A DNA stretch of 64,000 nucleotides from Lachnospiraceae bacterium (GTDB taxonomy: Bacteria; Bacillota; Clostridia; Lachnospirales; Lachnospiraceae): NCBI GenBank assembly GCA_910575275.1, contig CAJTEE010000002.1, forward strand, positions 720,604 to 784,603, given 5' to 3'. Under the pieces are notes generated by a model. That model saw only the letters and a list, made by a program, of their open reading frames with translations. It was not told where the DNA came from and ran no database searches. The translations under genes and the position numbers were made by a program. Of this stretch, positions 43,007 to 50,454 are shown piece after piece. Positions within the stretch are counted from its first letter, which is position 1, and each line of letters begins with the position of its first letter.

Positions 43007-43204
43007 TTACAGGTACGGCAGAATCTTTTTCATTACCTTGCTGTTTGTGCTGTCGGTAACGATATCTTTTCTGAGATTCCTTTTCCGCTTTGTTGATTTC
43101 TTCGTTAAGATGTGAGACTTATAGGCTTTATTTCTTACTAACAGACCTGTTCCGGTTTTTTTAAAGCGCTTTGCAGCCGCTCTGCTTGTCTTCATTTTCG
43201 GCAT
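43007..43204 (-). CDS. rpmI: 50S ribosomal protein L35
   Basis: 65 residues beginning [18 protein letters not shown] and ending [14 protein letters not shown], full length for L35. ATG 43204 follows AGGAGGAATTTAC. It sits between infC (25 bp upstream) and rplT. Confidence 0.98.
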   Translation of the reverse strand: MPKMKTSRAAAKRFKKTGTGLLVRNKAYKSHILTKKSTKRKRNLRKDIVTDSTNSKVMKKILPYL

Positions 43205-43229
43205 TGTAAATTCCTCCTTGAAACTATTC

Positions 43230-43736
43230 CTATCGTTTTGCACTTAAAAACATTACCAGGCTTCTTCCCTCTACCTTGGAAGGCTTATCGACAACAGCGA
43301 TGTCGGAAAGCTCTTTCGCGAAATCATCCAGCACGTACCGGGTCTGGTTCATATGTGCCATTTCGCGGCCGCGGAACCGAAGCGTGATCTTGACCTTATT
43401 GCCTTTTTCGATAAACTTCCTCGCGGCGCTGATCTTTGTATTCAGGTCATTGGTGTCGATATTGGGGGATAACCGCACCTCTTTAACCTCGATGGTCTTC
43501 TGCTTCTTTCTCGCTTCCTTTTCCTTGCGGATCATTTCATACCTATACTTGCCGTAATCGATGATCTTGCAGACCGGCGGCTTGGCCGTCGGCGCGATCT
43601 TCACTAGGTCAAGCTCTGCCTCACGCGCCATCTTGTAGGCGTCCTTGGCGGACATGATCCCAAGCTGCTCTCCATTCTCCCCAACCAAACGAACCTCCCT
43701 GTCGCGGATCTGTTCGTTAATCATTAACTCGCTAAT
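43230..43736 (-). CDS. infC: Translation initiation factor IF-3, AUU start
   Basis: IF-3 binds the 30S subunit and proofreads start codons. The N-domain begins [20 protein letters not shown] and the C-domain includes [20 protein letters not shown] and [14 protein letters not shown] place the start at ATT 43736, 7 nt after GGAGGTG (43744-43750), giving ISELMINEQ and 168 residues. The internal ATG at 43724 has no ribosome site. AUU starts are the known means by which IF-3 represses its own translation. Confidence 0.93.
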   Translation of the reverse strand: MSELMINEQIRDREVRLVGENGEQLGIMSAKDAYKMAREAELDLVKIAPTAKPPVCKIIDYGKYRYEMIRKEKEARKKQKTIEVKEVRLSPNIDTNDLNTKISAARKFIEKGNKVKITLRFRGREMAHMNQTRYVLDDFAKELSDIAVVDKPSKVEGRSLVMFLSAKR

Positions 43737-43750
43737 AGCCGTACACCTCC

Positions 43751-43960
43751 ATACTCTTAATCATACTCACATGTTAAACAGGCGATAGAAAAGAAAAAGC
43801 AGATAGTAAACTATCCGCTCATAAACCGTATCAGTCAGCCTCCATCTGCCTTTTGCACAGGAAGACTCTACTAATTCTGTATGTACCCGGGTCGCTTACT
43901 CGCGCCAAGGTGAGGCGGATAACCTGCTTTCCTGAATCGGCTGCTCTCACAACCTTTCTT
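43751..43960 (-). promoter_or_regulatory. infC-rpmI-rplT leader with L20-type attenuator
   Basis: About 210 nt of untranslated leader between the promoter and infC. Near its end GCAGATAG-TAAA-CTATCCGC forms a stem followed on the minus strand by TTTTTCTTTTCT (about 43790-43822), an intrinsic terminator. This fits the known L20-dependent attenuation leaders upstream of infC in Firmicutes; I did not fold the full structure. Confidence 0.7.
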
Positions 43961-43989
43961 ACTATACTACGGCCGGAGGCGTTTGTCAA
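43961..43989 (-). promoter_or_regulatory. Sigma-A promoter of the infC operon
   Basis: Minus strand TTGACA (43984-43989), 17-bp spacer, TATAGT (43961-43966). Confidence 0.85.
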
Positions 43990-44164
43990 CCGGTTTTTGG
44001 AAGACTTTCTGATTCGGGAAACCACCCTGGTAACAGTTCGGATGTCGTCCGGACCGTTACACTCTCCTTGTATCGGGCGGTTCCCCGCAGGTTCGTCACC
44101 GGCAACCATTACGTTTTCATACGGTCAGCGCAGCAAGTACGCAGACCTATCCGAACCATTGCCA

Positions 44165-44479
44165 TTACCGTTCTCTGAACGTCCCACACTCCGTCTGCCC
44201 TACCGCTCGCGCGCCGTCCCCGCGGACAACGATCTGCTCCGCTCGGCAGAGGTGGTCGTCATTGTAGAGACAATTCATTACGTCGCAGTCTACCTGCAGC
44301 CGGTCTTCCGGCGTCTTAAACAGGTTTTTGAACATTCCTCCGCGATTCTCCTCGAAGCTTCCGCAGCAGGTATCGCAGCTATCCTTTGCTCCGCTTCCCT
44401 CGACCAGAATCCCGCGCTTACAGCAGCATTTTTCCGCATTGTGCACACAGGTCGAAACCGTACAGGCAAGTTTAGTCAT
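44165..44479 (-). CDS. DUF1540-type Cys-rich small protein
   Basis: 104 residues with two Cys-rich repeats of DUF1540 type: LACTVSTCVHNAEKCCCKRG near the N-terminus and VDCDVMNCLYNDDHLCRAEQ in the second half, each followed by a GxxAxxxxxTxCxxF-like end (CDTCCGSFEE; QTECGTFRER). The pattern suggests metal binding or disulfides; function unknown. I chose ATG 44479, 9 nt after AAGGAG. Located alone between the infC operon promoter and the membrane-protein cluster. Confidence 0.8.
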   Translation of the reverse strand: MTKLACTVSTCVHNAEKCCCKRGILVEGSGAKDSCDTCCGSFEENRGGMFKNLFKTPEDRLQVDCDVMNCLYNDDHLCRAEQIVVRGDGARAVGQTECGTFRER

Positions 44480-44634
44480 CGCACATTTCTCCTTCATATT
44501 CAGAATATAAAATATGGCAGCCCCCCAAGGGAGCCTTCGCAAACGGCAAATTTTGTCCGTCTCGATCATTTGTCGTTTCCGATAGTATGTGCGAAAAATC
44601 ATCTGTTATGCGCACGGTTTGATTATTGCACGCT

Positions 44635-45102
44635 CTAGCGATCCGCAACCTCTCTGACCGGAACGCCAAAACGCTTCAGACGTTCTAAAAGCGTCGCGCT
44701 GTCTCTCATCATCGGGTAGATCCTCACGATTCCGTTCCCGTCTTTATCAACCAGCTCATAGAATACCATAGATCCGTTTTTTGTCTTGTTGTGGATCACC
44801 ACCTGCTTCAACGCTTCAAAGGGAAGTTTCTTTTTTCTTCCGATCACCGGATTGACCCGTATGTCCTTTTTGTCCACCACGGTTTTCCATAAAAATCCCC
44901 ACAGGGCAAAGCACACTCCCACCAACGCAAACAGGACGGAAAATGCCTGCATGAACAGATGGCCCTGAAACGCCGGGCCGGTTGCAAAGCTGCCCATCGT
45001 CAGCGCGTCCATCACGCCGATCAGCGGAACAACGAGTGTATACTTAACTGTAGTAGATGGCAGGCTCTGCATTTTCGGTTTTTCTGTTTTCTTAATCTTC
45101 AT
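44635..45102 (-). CDS. Two-helix membrane protein with PH-like C-terminus
   Basis: 155 residues. Two membrane helices (about 20-40, TLVVPLIGVMDALTMGS, and about 50-70, FSVLFALVGVCFALWGFLW) lead to a cytoplasmic beta-rich domain (KKLPFEALKQVVIHNKTKNG, SMVFYELVDKDGNGIVRIYP). The arrangement recalls bacterial PH-like/YcxB-like proteins. It is the last of three adjacent small membrane-protein genes on this strand; role unknown. Confidence 0.7.
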   Translation of the reverse strand: MKIKKTEKPKMQSLPSTTVKYTLVVPLIGVMDALTMGSFATGPAFQGHLFMQAFSVLFALVGVCFALWGFLWKTVVDKKDIRVNPVIGRKKKLPFEALKQVVIHNKTKNGSMVFYELVDKDGNGIVRIYPMMRDSATLLERLKRFGVPVREVADR

Positions 45103-45113
45103 AGTGTATCTCC

Positions 45114-45725
45114 TTACTCCTCTACACGGACCCGTTCGATTCTTTTGCCGCAGCGTTTTTCCAGAAATGCCGGAAACTGTACCGCATTTCCGCGGTGGAT
45201 CCCGGCCTTTTCCACCGGAAGCGACATTGAGCGGTTCCAGAATATGAGCACATACTTTGGCGTCTCCTTAAGCCAGGCGACACCCTCATACTCATACCAG
45301 GTCGTGATCCCGGAATTTTCGAACTGAAATCCCTCATCGTAGAACTCCAGGCTGCACCGGTCCCCATCAAGCAGTGAATTTGAAAGCAATGCCCTCGCCT
45401 GGGCTTTCAACTGCGCCTTCTCATCCGTTTCTTCCGCCTTTTTCTCCTTTGCCTGTTTCTGGCGTTTCCTGTTGAGTTTTAAGATTCCCCATGCCAAAAA
45501 CGCAGCGGCGGCCGACTGCACCGCCCGTTCCGGCCAGGGCAGGTCACGAAAAACAGAATAAAACACAAAGAGCATGACCGGCAGCAGAACAAGCTCCTGG
45601 TAGCCTAAGGGCGGCAGGAGGAAGCGTGGTTTTTCAACTTCCTGCTTTTTTGGCATCGAAGCGACAAGCTGATGGTAAAACATAGCTTCGTCGTACATAC
45701 TCTTGACTGCAAATCTTACTTCCAT
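45114..45725 (-). CDS. YcxB-like membrane protein, paralogue 1
   Basis: 203 residues. N-terminal cytoplasmic part (EVRFAVKSMYDEAMFYHQLV), two short helices near 55-95 (YQELVLLPVMLFVFYSVF), a Lys/Glu-rich linker, and a YcxB-type C-terminal domain (CSLEFYDEGFQFENSGITTW, YVLIFWNRSMSLPVEKAGI) ending FLEKRCGKRIERVRV. That ending matches FLEKKCKRPVETVRV of the next gene upstream, so the two are paralogues. No catalytic motif. Starts 12 bp after the upstream gene. Confidence 0.75.
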   Translation of the reverse strand: MEVRFAVKSMYDEAMFYHQLVASMPKKQEVEKPRFLLPPLGYQELVLLPVMLFVFYSVFRDLPWPERAVQSAAAAFLAWGILKLNRKRQKQAKEKKAEETDEKAQLKAQARALLSNSLLDGDRCSLEFYDEGFQFENSGITTWYEYEGVAWLKETPKYVLIFWNRSMSLPVEKAGIHRGNAVQFPAFLEKRCGKRIERVRVEE

Positions 45726-45737
45726 ATGCGCTGCTCC

Positions 45738-46304
45738 TTATACACGGACCGTCTCCACCGGTCTTTTGCATTTTTTCTCGAGGAATTGTCTCAGCCCCTC
45801 GCCGTCTCCCTTCGTAAGGTCCTTCTGCATGAAATAGCGGACGACATTCCCTTTCTCCACAAGCACCAGCATGCCCGAAAGATTTAAGACGCGCCCGATG
45901 TACGAATATTTCACATGCGACAGTTCATGCAGGCCCACCACCTCATAGCACTGGTCGTAGAACCGATACTCCCAGCATGCCTTTTCCCGGCCCGCCAGAT
46001 TCGCAAACTGGCGTTTAATCTCCTTTTTCGCATAATGCCATTCCCTGAAAAACGAATACAGGCAGCAGACGGCCAGAAGGAGGCTTACAAGTCCTATAGC
46101 AGCAGACACGATGCGCAGTACACTGTCTGAAACGTATGCGAGGATAAACGTAAATACGGACAACAGGCACAATGCTGTCACCACACGCCGGCCTCTGCTC
46201 TGAAAACCGATGATGCGCACCCCCTTTTCCAGGTGCAGAAGCTTGTCCTCCGTCACCTCATGGTGCACGATAAACCGCGCATCCTGTTCCTTTAACTGTT
46301 CCAT
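45738..46304 (-). CDS. YcxB-like membrane protein, paralogue 2
   Basis: 188 residues. A short N-terminal part (FIVHHEVTEDKLLHLEKGVR), two helices at about 40-85 (VVTALCLLSVFTFILAYVS; IVSAAIGLVSLLLAVCC), and a C-terminal domain with YRFYDQCYEVVGLHELSHV and ending FLEKKCKRPVETVRV. Same layout and ending as its neighbour. It follows the AEC transporter gene by 21 bp on the same strand, so the four genes may be one transcript. Confidence 0.75.
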   Translation of the reverse strand: MEQLKEQDARFIVHHEVTEDKLLHLEKGVRIIGFQSRGRRVVTALCLLSVFTFILAYVSDSVLRIVSAAIGLVSLLLAVCCLYSFFREWHYAKKEIKRQFANLAGREKACWEYRFYDQCYEVVGLHELSHVKYSYIGRVLNLSGMLVLVEKGNVVRYFMQKDLTKGDGEGLRQFLEKKCKRPVETVRV

Positions 46305-46325
46305 ATCTGTATCCTTTCCGCCGTT

Positions 46326-47237
46326 TTATGACAATAGCAGGATCACGGCTGTCAGTGTGATGATCCCCACCAGGATCGACATCGAGTTGACCGCGCTCGC
46401 AAGTGCCACATCCCCGTCGATCATGGACGTGTAGGGCACTCCCAACGATGACACCGGGCCGAACATAAAGATCGCGAGCGTACGGTTTACTTCCCGTCCA
46501 AAGGGGCCGAAATTCAGGAAAAGGAGGGCTAATCCGACGGAGATGAGGAGCCTTGCACCGATGATCAGGCCGGCCTCTCTGGCCTGATTTTTCGTGATGT
46601 GCAGCTCCAGGCCCAGACCGATCATGAGAAGCGCCAAAAAGCTGTTCGCGCCGCCCACCACCTCCGTAAAGCTGAACACAAGCTCCGGCAGACGCACATG
46701 AAACAGCGCGAGAATCGTCATGGTAATGTAGCAGTCAAAGGGCACCGAGGAAAAGAGCCGTTTGATCATCTGCCTTGGACCCCGGATTTCCCCCTTCCCG
46801 GAGATCGCGACGGCAATCGCATAGGAGGTCCCCGTACAGATCATCGCGTTTCCCGCGTCAAACAGGCTTGCCGCCGCAACACCAAGAGGCCCCAGAAAGC
46901 TCTGCACAAACGGCATGGTAAAGCAGCCTACATTGTAGCCAGACATGTTGATCACGGCAAAGGCACGCTGTTCTTTGCTGCCGTGCAGGAACAGAAGATA
47001 GCCGACCACCACAAACAGGCCGCTGCACAAAAAGCCGATCAGCACCGACGCCAGCATGGAAACGTCGATCGCGGCTTTTCCGAAATTATAAATGATCGCG
47101 GCCGGAAGCGTGATTTTGGTCACGAGCGCCGAAAAAACCGCCATGTCCTGTTTGTGCAGGACTTTGCCTTTCCTCAGAGCATAGCCCAGTATGATGATCG
47201 TAATGAAGCTGATCGCTTTCGTAAATACGGTGTTCAT
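46326..47237 (-). CDS. AEC family transporter, second copy
   Basis: 303 residues, about ten membrane helices with the AEC pattern: IIILGYALRKGKVLHKQD, SGYNVGCFTMPFVQSFLGP, SLFDAGNAMICTGTSYA, MFGPVSSLGVPYTSMIDGD. Members move organic acids; the substrate is not predictable. It is only distantly similar to the AEC protein at 6916-7872. The IS5-family remnant ends 36 bp upstream of its ATG, so its original promoter has probably been replaced or lost. Weak ribosome site (AAGGAAAC). Confidence 0.85.
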   Translation of the reverse strand: MNTVFTKAISFITIIILGYALRKGKVLHKQDMAVFSALVTKITLPAAIIYNFGKAAIDVSMLASVLIGFLCSGLFVVVGYLLFLHGSKEQRAFAVINMSGYNVGCFTMPFVQSFLGPLGVAAASLFDAGNAMICTGTSYAIAVAISGKGEIRGPRQMIKRLFSSVPFDCYITMTILALFHVRLPELVFSFTEVVGGANSFLALLMIGLGLELHITKNQAREAGLIIGARLLISVGLALLFLNFGPFGREVNRTLAIFMFGPVSSLGVPYTSMIDGDVALASAVNSMSILVGIITLTAVILLLS

Positions 47238-47272
47238 TTTTTTGTTGTTTCCTTTTTTGGGTGTTTTTTTAT

Positions 47273-47729
47273 CTAGAGCGTGTCTGAAAATTATTAAAAT
47301 TTGGTTATTTTATCCAAATGAGGATTGATGCAAGGCAAATAAAGCCAATATAAGTAAACGCCAGTTTGTCATAGCGTGTTGCAATCCGGCGGAATGCTTT
47401 CAGTTTAAGAAAATATTTCTCAACCAGATGGCGCTCCTTATAAAGCCACCAGTCGCAGCGACGCTCAAATTTGGCTCCGTTTCTGGATGGTATCGTTGGC
47501 TCCGCGTTCCGGCCATAAATATAATTTTACCATTAGGCGGTTATCTTTGGAGGGCCGTCCGGGTCTGCTGTTTCTTTCCGCCGGAAGGAGGGGCGCGATC
47601 TGCTCCCATTCCTGGTCCGCTAATTCATAACGCCTCGTCATTACAAACACCCCTTTTTCTTTATTCGATCACAGAATTCGGGGCAAAACATATGTTTTGT
47701 GCAGTTTTTAATTTTCAAACACACTCTAG
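47273..47729 (-). mobile_element. Internally deleted IS5-family insertion sequence
   Basis: 457 bp between CTAG repeats, with inverted ends AGCGTGTCTGAAAATTA and AGTGTGTTTGAAAATTA (read inward). The minus strand encodes the N-terminus of an IS5-type transposase (TRRYELADQEWEQIAPLLP, RPGRPSKDNRLM). After a deletion of several hundred bp and a frameshift near 47485 it encodes the C-terminus (FERRCDWWLYKERHLVEKYF, KAFRRIATRYDKLAF). It cannot make active transposase. The ends are shared with the MITEs at 1795 and 35535. Confidence 0.88.
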
Positions 47730-47759
47730 GGCGTTGGTGTGGGGTTGTGGTTTGTTTAT

Positions 47760-48683
47760 TTATGATCTGGTCAGCTTGTGAAAGCCGTATTGTGCTGTCA
47801 CCGCTTTGGGGAATTCCATACGGGCGGTGAGCTTTGGATTTACGGTCTGGCAGAAGGCAAGGTCGCCCGTGAGTGTTAAAAGCATCCCGGCCTCATAGGG
47901 ATCGATCCCCACCTGGTTTGTTAAGAATTCGAACATTTGCCGGTCCGCCGCCTGCCACGCCTCGTCCACCGTGTCTCTGGATGCGATGGAGATCCAGGCG
48001 TCTTGTGTCTCTAGGAGGGGCCAAGTGACCGTCGGAGTGTGGATGGTGTCAGTGTGGATGACATCGACGCGTATAGTCACGTGGGCTTCGATTTCCAGGC
48101 CGCAGTCTTCGACTTCCCCGTCTCCCATGGCCGCGTGGACGTCGCCCATGGAAAGGAGGGCGCCTGGGATAAGGACCGGGAGGTATAGGGTGGAGCCTTC
48201 GGTGATCTTCGTGCAGTCCATGTTTCCGCCGTGCGAGGAGGGCGTGACGGAGGGGATGTCTTCCCCCGCAGGTGCGACGCCGATCGTGCCGATCATGGGG
48301 CGCAGGGGGAGGCGGATTTGGGGCGTGAATTGGATTTCTTTGTCGGTTATTGGTACGCGGCGGATTTTGCGTTCGGGGAACTGGTCCCGGAGGCAGCCGC
48401 TTTTGGGGCCGACTATTACGATTCCTGTCGGGCCGGGGGTGATTGTCAGGATTTCGATTTTCAGCAGGTCGCCGGGGGTGGCGCCGGAGATGGAGACGGG
48501 GCCTGTTAGAGGGTTGCCGGGGAGAGACGGGGTGTTCTCGTAGGTGGCATTTGGGGGGAGGAGGCGGTTGGTGAAGCAGTCGTAGGTTTTAAAGCATAGG
48601 ATGTCGCCGGGAGTGGCGTGGTGGATAGGTGTGTGGGTGGGGGAGAAGGTGTAGGTTGGGTGAGTGGTGTGGATTGTGTTCAT
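47760..48683 (-). CDS. Acetamidase/formamidase family protein
   Basis: 307 residues of the FmdA/AmdA family, which hydrolyses short amides to ammonia and acid. Key segments: NPLTGPVSISGATPGDLLKI, SSHGGNMDCTKI, and SMGDVHAAMGDGEVEDCGLE, the latter two carrying probable metal ligands. Full length for short bacterial members. A neighbouring ammonium or amide transporter was not found. The coding strand is rich in C runs at the 5' end, unlike neighbours. The start lies 12 nt after AGAAAGGA. Confidence 0.9.
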   Translation of the reverse strand: MNTIHTTHPTYTFSPTHTPIHHATPGDILCFKTYDCFTNRLLPPNATYENTPSLPGNPLTGPVSISGATPGDLLKIEILTITPGPTGIVIVGPKSGCLRDQFPERKIRRVPITDKEIQFTPQIRLPLRPMIGTIGVAPAGEDIPSVTPSSHGGNMDCTKITEGSTLYLPVLIPGALLSMGDVHAAMGDGEVEDCGLEIEAHVTIRVDVIHTDTIHTPTVTWPLLETQDAWISIASRDTVDEAWQAADRQMFEFLTNQVGIDPYEAGMLLTLTGDLAFCQTVNPKLTARMEFPKAVTAQYGFHKLTRS

Positions 48684-48759
48684 GGCGGAGTGGGTGTCCT
48701 TTCTGGTTTACGGCGCCCGTTAGGGCGGCGTGGTTTGTTTTCTTGGGGGGCTTGGGGGG
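48684..48759. other. Upstream region of the formamidase gene
   Basis: Short GC-rich stretch leading into the tandem repeat array. No promoter that I could recognise. Confidence 0.3.
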
Positions 48760-48911
48760 CGCTCGCCCTTTGGGCCTCGCTTGGGGGCCCTTTCCTACGC
48801 TCGCCCTTTGGGCCTCGCTTCGGGGCCCTTTCCTACGCTCGCCCCTTGGGCTTCGCTTCGGGGCCCTTTCCTACGCTCGCCCCTTGGGCTTCGCTTCGGG
48901 ACGCTTCTCTG
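48760..48911. repeat. Four tandem 38-bp repeats
   Basis: Four units of exactly 38 bp at 48760, 48798, 48836 and 48874. Each begins CGCTCGCCC and the first three end GGCCCTTTCCTA. Units 1-3 differ at only a few positions (T/C and G/C changes); unit 4 is diverged at its 3' end. Each unit contains TTGGGC or TTTGGGC followed by CTTCGCTTCGGGG-type sequence, able to form small hairpins. Reading frames through it are repetitive (GPEAKPKG) and not credible genes. Confidence 0.9.
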
Positions 48912-48972
48912 GGCTGGTCCGCAGTGCGACGCTCGATTCCGCTTCGCTCCATCTCGCTCACGGGCTTCGCCC

Positions 48973-49041
48973 TATGAAAAAATTTCTGCATAAATCCGCT
49001 TTTGTGCGAGCACAACGCGGCTTTATGCAAAAATTTTTTCG
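48973..49041. repeat. Long A/T-rich hairpin beside the tandem array
   Basis: GAAAAAATTTCTGCATAAA followed by TCCGC, and GCGGCTTTATGCAAAAATTTTTTC, form a stem of about 23 bp around CTTTTGTGCGAGCACAAC, which itself folds (TTGTGC/GCACAA). Together with the array it gives a 280-bp structured block. No gene is supported in 49042-49173. Confidence 0.75.
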
Positions 49042-49173
49042 CACTGCTCATTGCTTACGTGAAGATTATACCTCATCTCCCCCAATATGGCAATCGGTTT
49101 TGGTGAGGGGTGGACAGGATTACGGGAACGTGTTATACTGCTTGCAGAAGTTAACTGAGGGGTAGGTTAGTTT

Positions 49174-49326
49174 ATGTGTGAGAAGGATGAAAGAATCCGC
49201 AGCTTAACTGAAGAAATTGTAATTTTGACAGAAGAAAATAAACGACTGGAGGAAACAGTTCAGTGGATGCATGATCTGATTTGGAAGATGGTGCGTGAGC
49301 GTGAGGATGGAAAGAAGGAGGAGTAA
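49174..49326 (+). CDS. 50-residue coiled-coil mini-protein
   Basis: ATG 49174 to TAA 49326. The sequence is charged and heptad-like: KDERIRSLTEEIVILTEENK, then RLEETVQWMHDLIWKMVRE, with an Asn and Leu pattern typical of a short parallel coiled coil and a C-terminal DGKKEE. GAGGGG lies 14 nt upstream, a little far. Small proteins of this look (coiled coil ending in a WMHxxIW motif) are common in this bacterial group, function unknown. The last codons lie inside a perfect 22-bp inverted repeat. Confidence 0.6.
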   Translation: MCEKDERIRSLTEEIVILTEENKRLEETVQWMHDLIWKMVREREDGKKEE

Positions 49327-49358
49327 CGCAGGATTTTGCGTTACTCCTCCTTCTTTCC
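49309..49358. terminator. Perfect 22-bp inverted repeat, bidirectional terminator
   Basis: Left arm 49309-49330 and right arm 49337-49358 are exact reverse complements (22 bp) with a 6-nt loop. The left arm includes the last codons and stop of the mini-gene (GGAGGAGTAACGCA); the right arm begins 7 bp before the end of the convergent gene at 49365. T tracts are weak on both sides. Confidence 0.75.
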
Positions 49359-49364
49359 ACACCT

Positions 49365-50231
49365 TTAATGCAGTACGCCGTTTTCATCCGGTGTGAAGGT
49401 CCTTTGTTTGGTCAGCATTTTGCCGTTTTCTGTCAGATAGTAGGTCTTTCCTTCCAGAGTTAAAAAGCCGGTCTGCATGATTCCGGTCTCAGGGTTTAAA
49501 TAGTACCAGTCGCCTTCGTAAAGCAGCCAGCCTGTTTTTATTTCTCCCTGTTCGTAGTAGCGCCACTCTCCGTCTGTTCGCTCCCAGCCGGTTCTGTCGG
49601 ATTGGTTAGTCTCGTCTTCTGCTTCCGGGAACAGTACGACTTTTTCAGCGTGTTCTTCGTCGTTCCATAAAAGGATCTCGCGGCCCTCTGTCAGGTCAGT
49701 GGCATATACCATATTTCTCGTCAGGTACGGGAGCAGCGTGGTCGATGTATCAATCGTATATACGTCCCCCTCTGCTGTCGTCAGACGATAGAGGTTCTCT
49801 CCTGCCTCGATGCAGCTTGTCACAGTCGTATAAGAAGGAAACGCTGCATCCGCCGGAACTCCCGCAAGTATTACCTTACCGTTCACAATGGGCGGCAGAC
49901 TAAGCGTCATTGCTCCGCCTACATAGGCGCGGATCGGATCTCCCTTTTTTAACGCGGTTAGCTCCATCGGATAGCCGTTTACTGCATCCAGAAGCTTTGT
50001 CTCCTCGCCAAGCATGACGACGACCTCCTCTGTGCCTCCCTCCGCAAACCGGCGCAGCATAGTCAGCCTCTCGTCTTCCACGGATACGATCGTCCCCTCA
50101 AATACGGGCGTCTGTGCCTGTTTGGCCGAATCCGCTGTTTGCCGCTCCCCGCTTCCAAAACTTGTGAACGCCATCGCCGCGGTCACAGCCGCTGCACATA
50201 AAACTGCTGTTGTTTTCATCCATTTTTTCAT
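49365..50231 (-). CDS. Secreted protein with C-terminal choline-binding-like repeats
   Basis: 288 residues. Signal peptide (KTTAVLCAAAVTAAMAF), then a domain of about 170 residues with a beta-rich pattern (FEGTIVSVEDERLTMLRRF, VVVMLGEETKLLDAVNGYP) that I do not recognise. The C-terminal 75 residues are cell-wall-binding repeats (GWERTDGEWRYYEQGEIKTG, WLLYEGDWYYLNPETGIMQT, GFLTLEGKTYYLTENGKM). Likely bound to the cell surface. ATG 50231 has GAGAGG upstream, with TTG just before it as an alternative. Confidence 0.8.
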   Translation of the reverse strand: MKKWMKTTAVLCAAAVTAAMAFTSFGSGERQTADSAKQAQTPVFEGTIVSVEDERLTMLRRFAEGGTEEVVVMLGEETKLLDAVNGYPMELTALKKGDPIRAYVGGAMTLSLPPIVNGKVILAGVPADAAFPSYTTVTSCIEAGENLYRLTTAEGDVYTIDTSTTLLPYLTRNMVYATDLTEGREILLWNDEEHAEKVVLFPEAEDETNQSDRTGWERTDGEWRYYEQGEIKTGWLLYEGDWYYLNPETGIMQTGFLTLEGKTYYLTENGKMLTKQRTFTPDENGVLH

Positions 50232-50408
50232 CAATGCCTAACCTCTCTTTATTGATTCTCCTGTTTTTTCCAACACGTTTATCCTATCACAGATATGTTG
50301 CTTTTTCCATTGGATTTTACTTACAAAGTTTTTACATATTTTCGGAAAATCCGTGGCAGGGCCTTTTTATCTTATAGAAAATTTCGGAGGAATTTCCTAT
50401 AGGATAAA

Positions 50409-50442
50409 AAAAGACGCCGCATCTTTTTTGCAGCGTCTTCTC
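50409..50442 (-). terminator. Terminator of rpsA
   Basis: Minus strand AAGACGCTGC-AAAAAAGAT-GCGGCGTCTT followed by TTTTTATCC; 13 bp after the rpsA stop. A second imperfect hairpin (TATAGAAAATTT / AATTTCCTATA) lies just beyond, at about 50374-50402. Confidence 0.88.
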
Positions 50443-50454
50443 TTTCATTTCGGC

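Noticed and set aside
43831-44109. Minus-strand frame of 92 codons upstream of infC
   Set aside because: It overlaps the infC promoter and attenuator leader, has no ribosome site, and resembles no family.
44620-44640. GCACGCTCTAG resembling the end of the IS5/MITE family
   Set aside because: Only about ten bases match, the TGAAAA part of the end is missing, and the TAG belongs to the stop codon of the membrane-protein gene.
48760-48911. Tandem 38-bp repeats as a CRISPR array
   Set aside because: Units are directly adjacent with no spacers, and no cas genes occur in the window.
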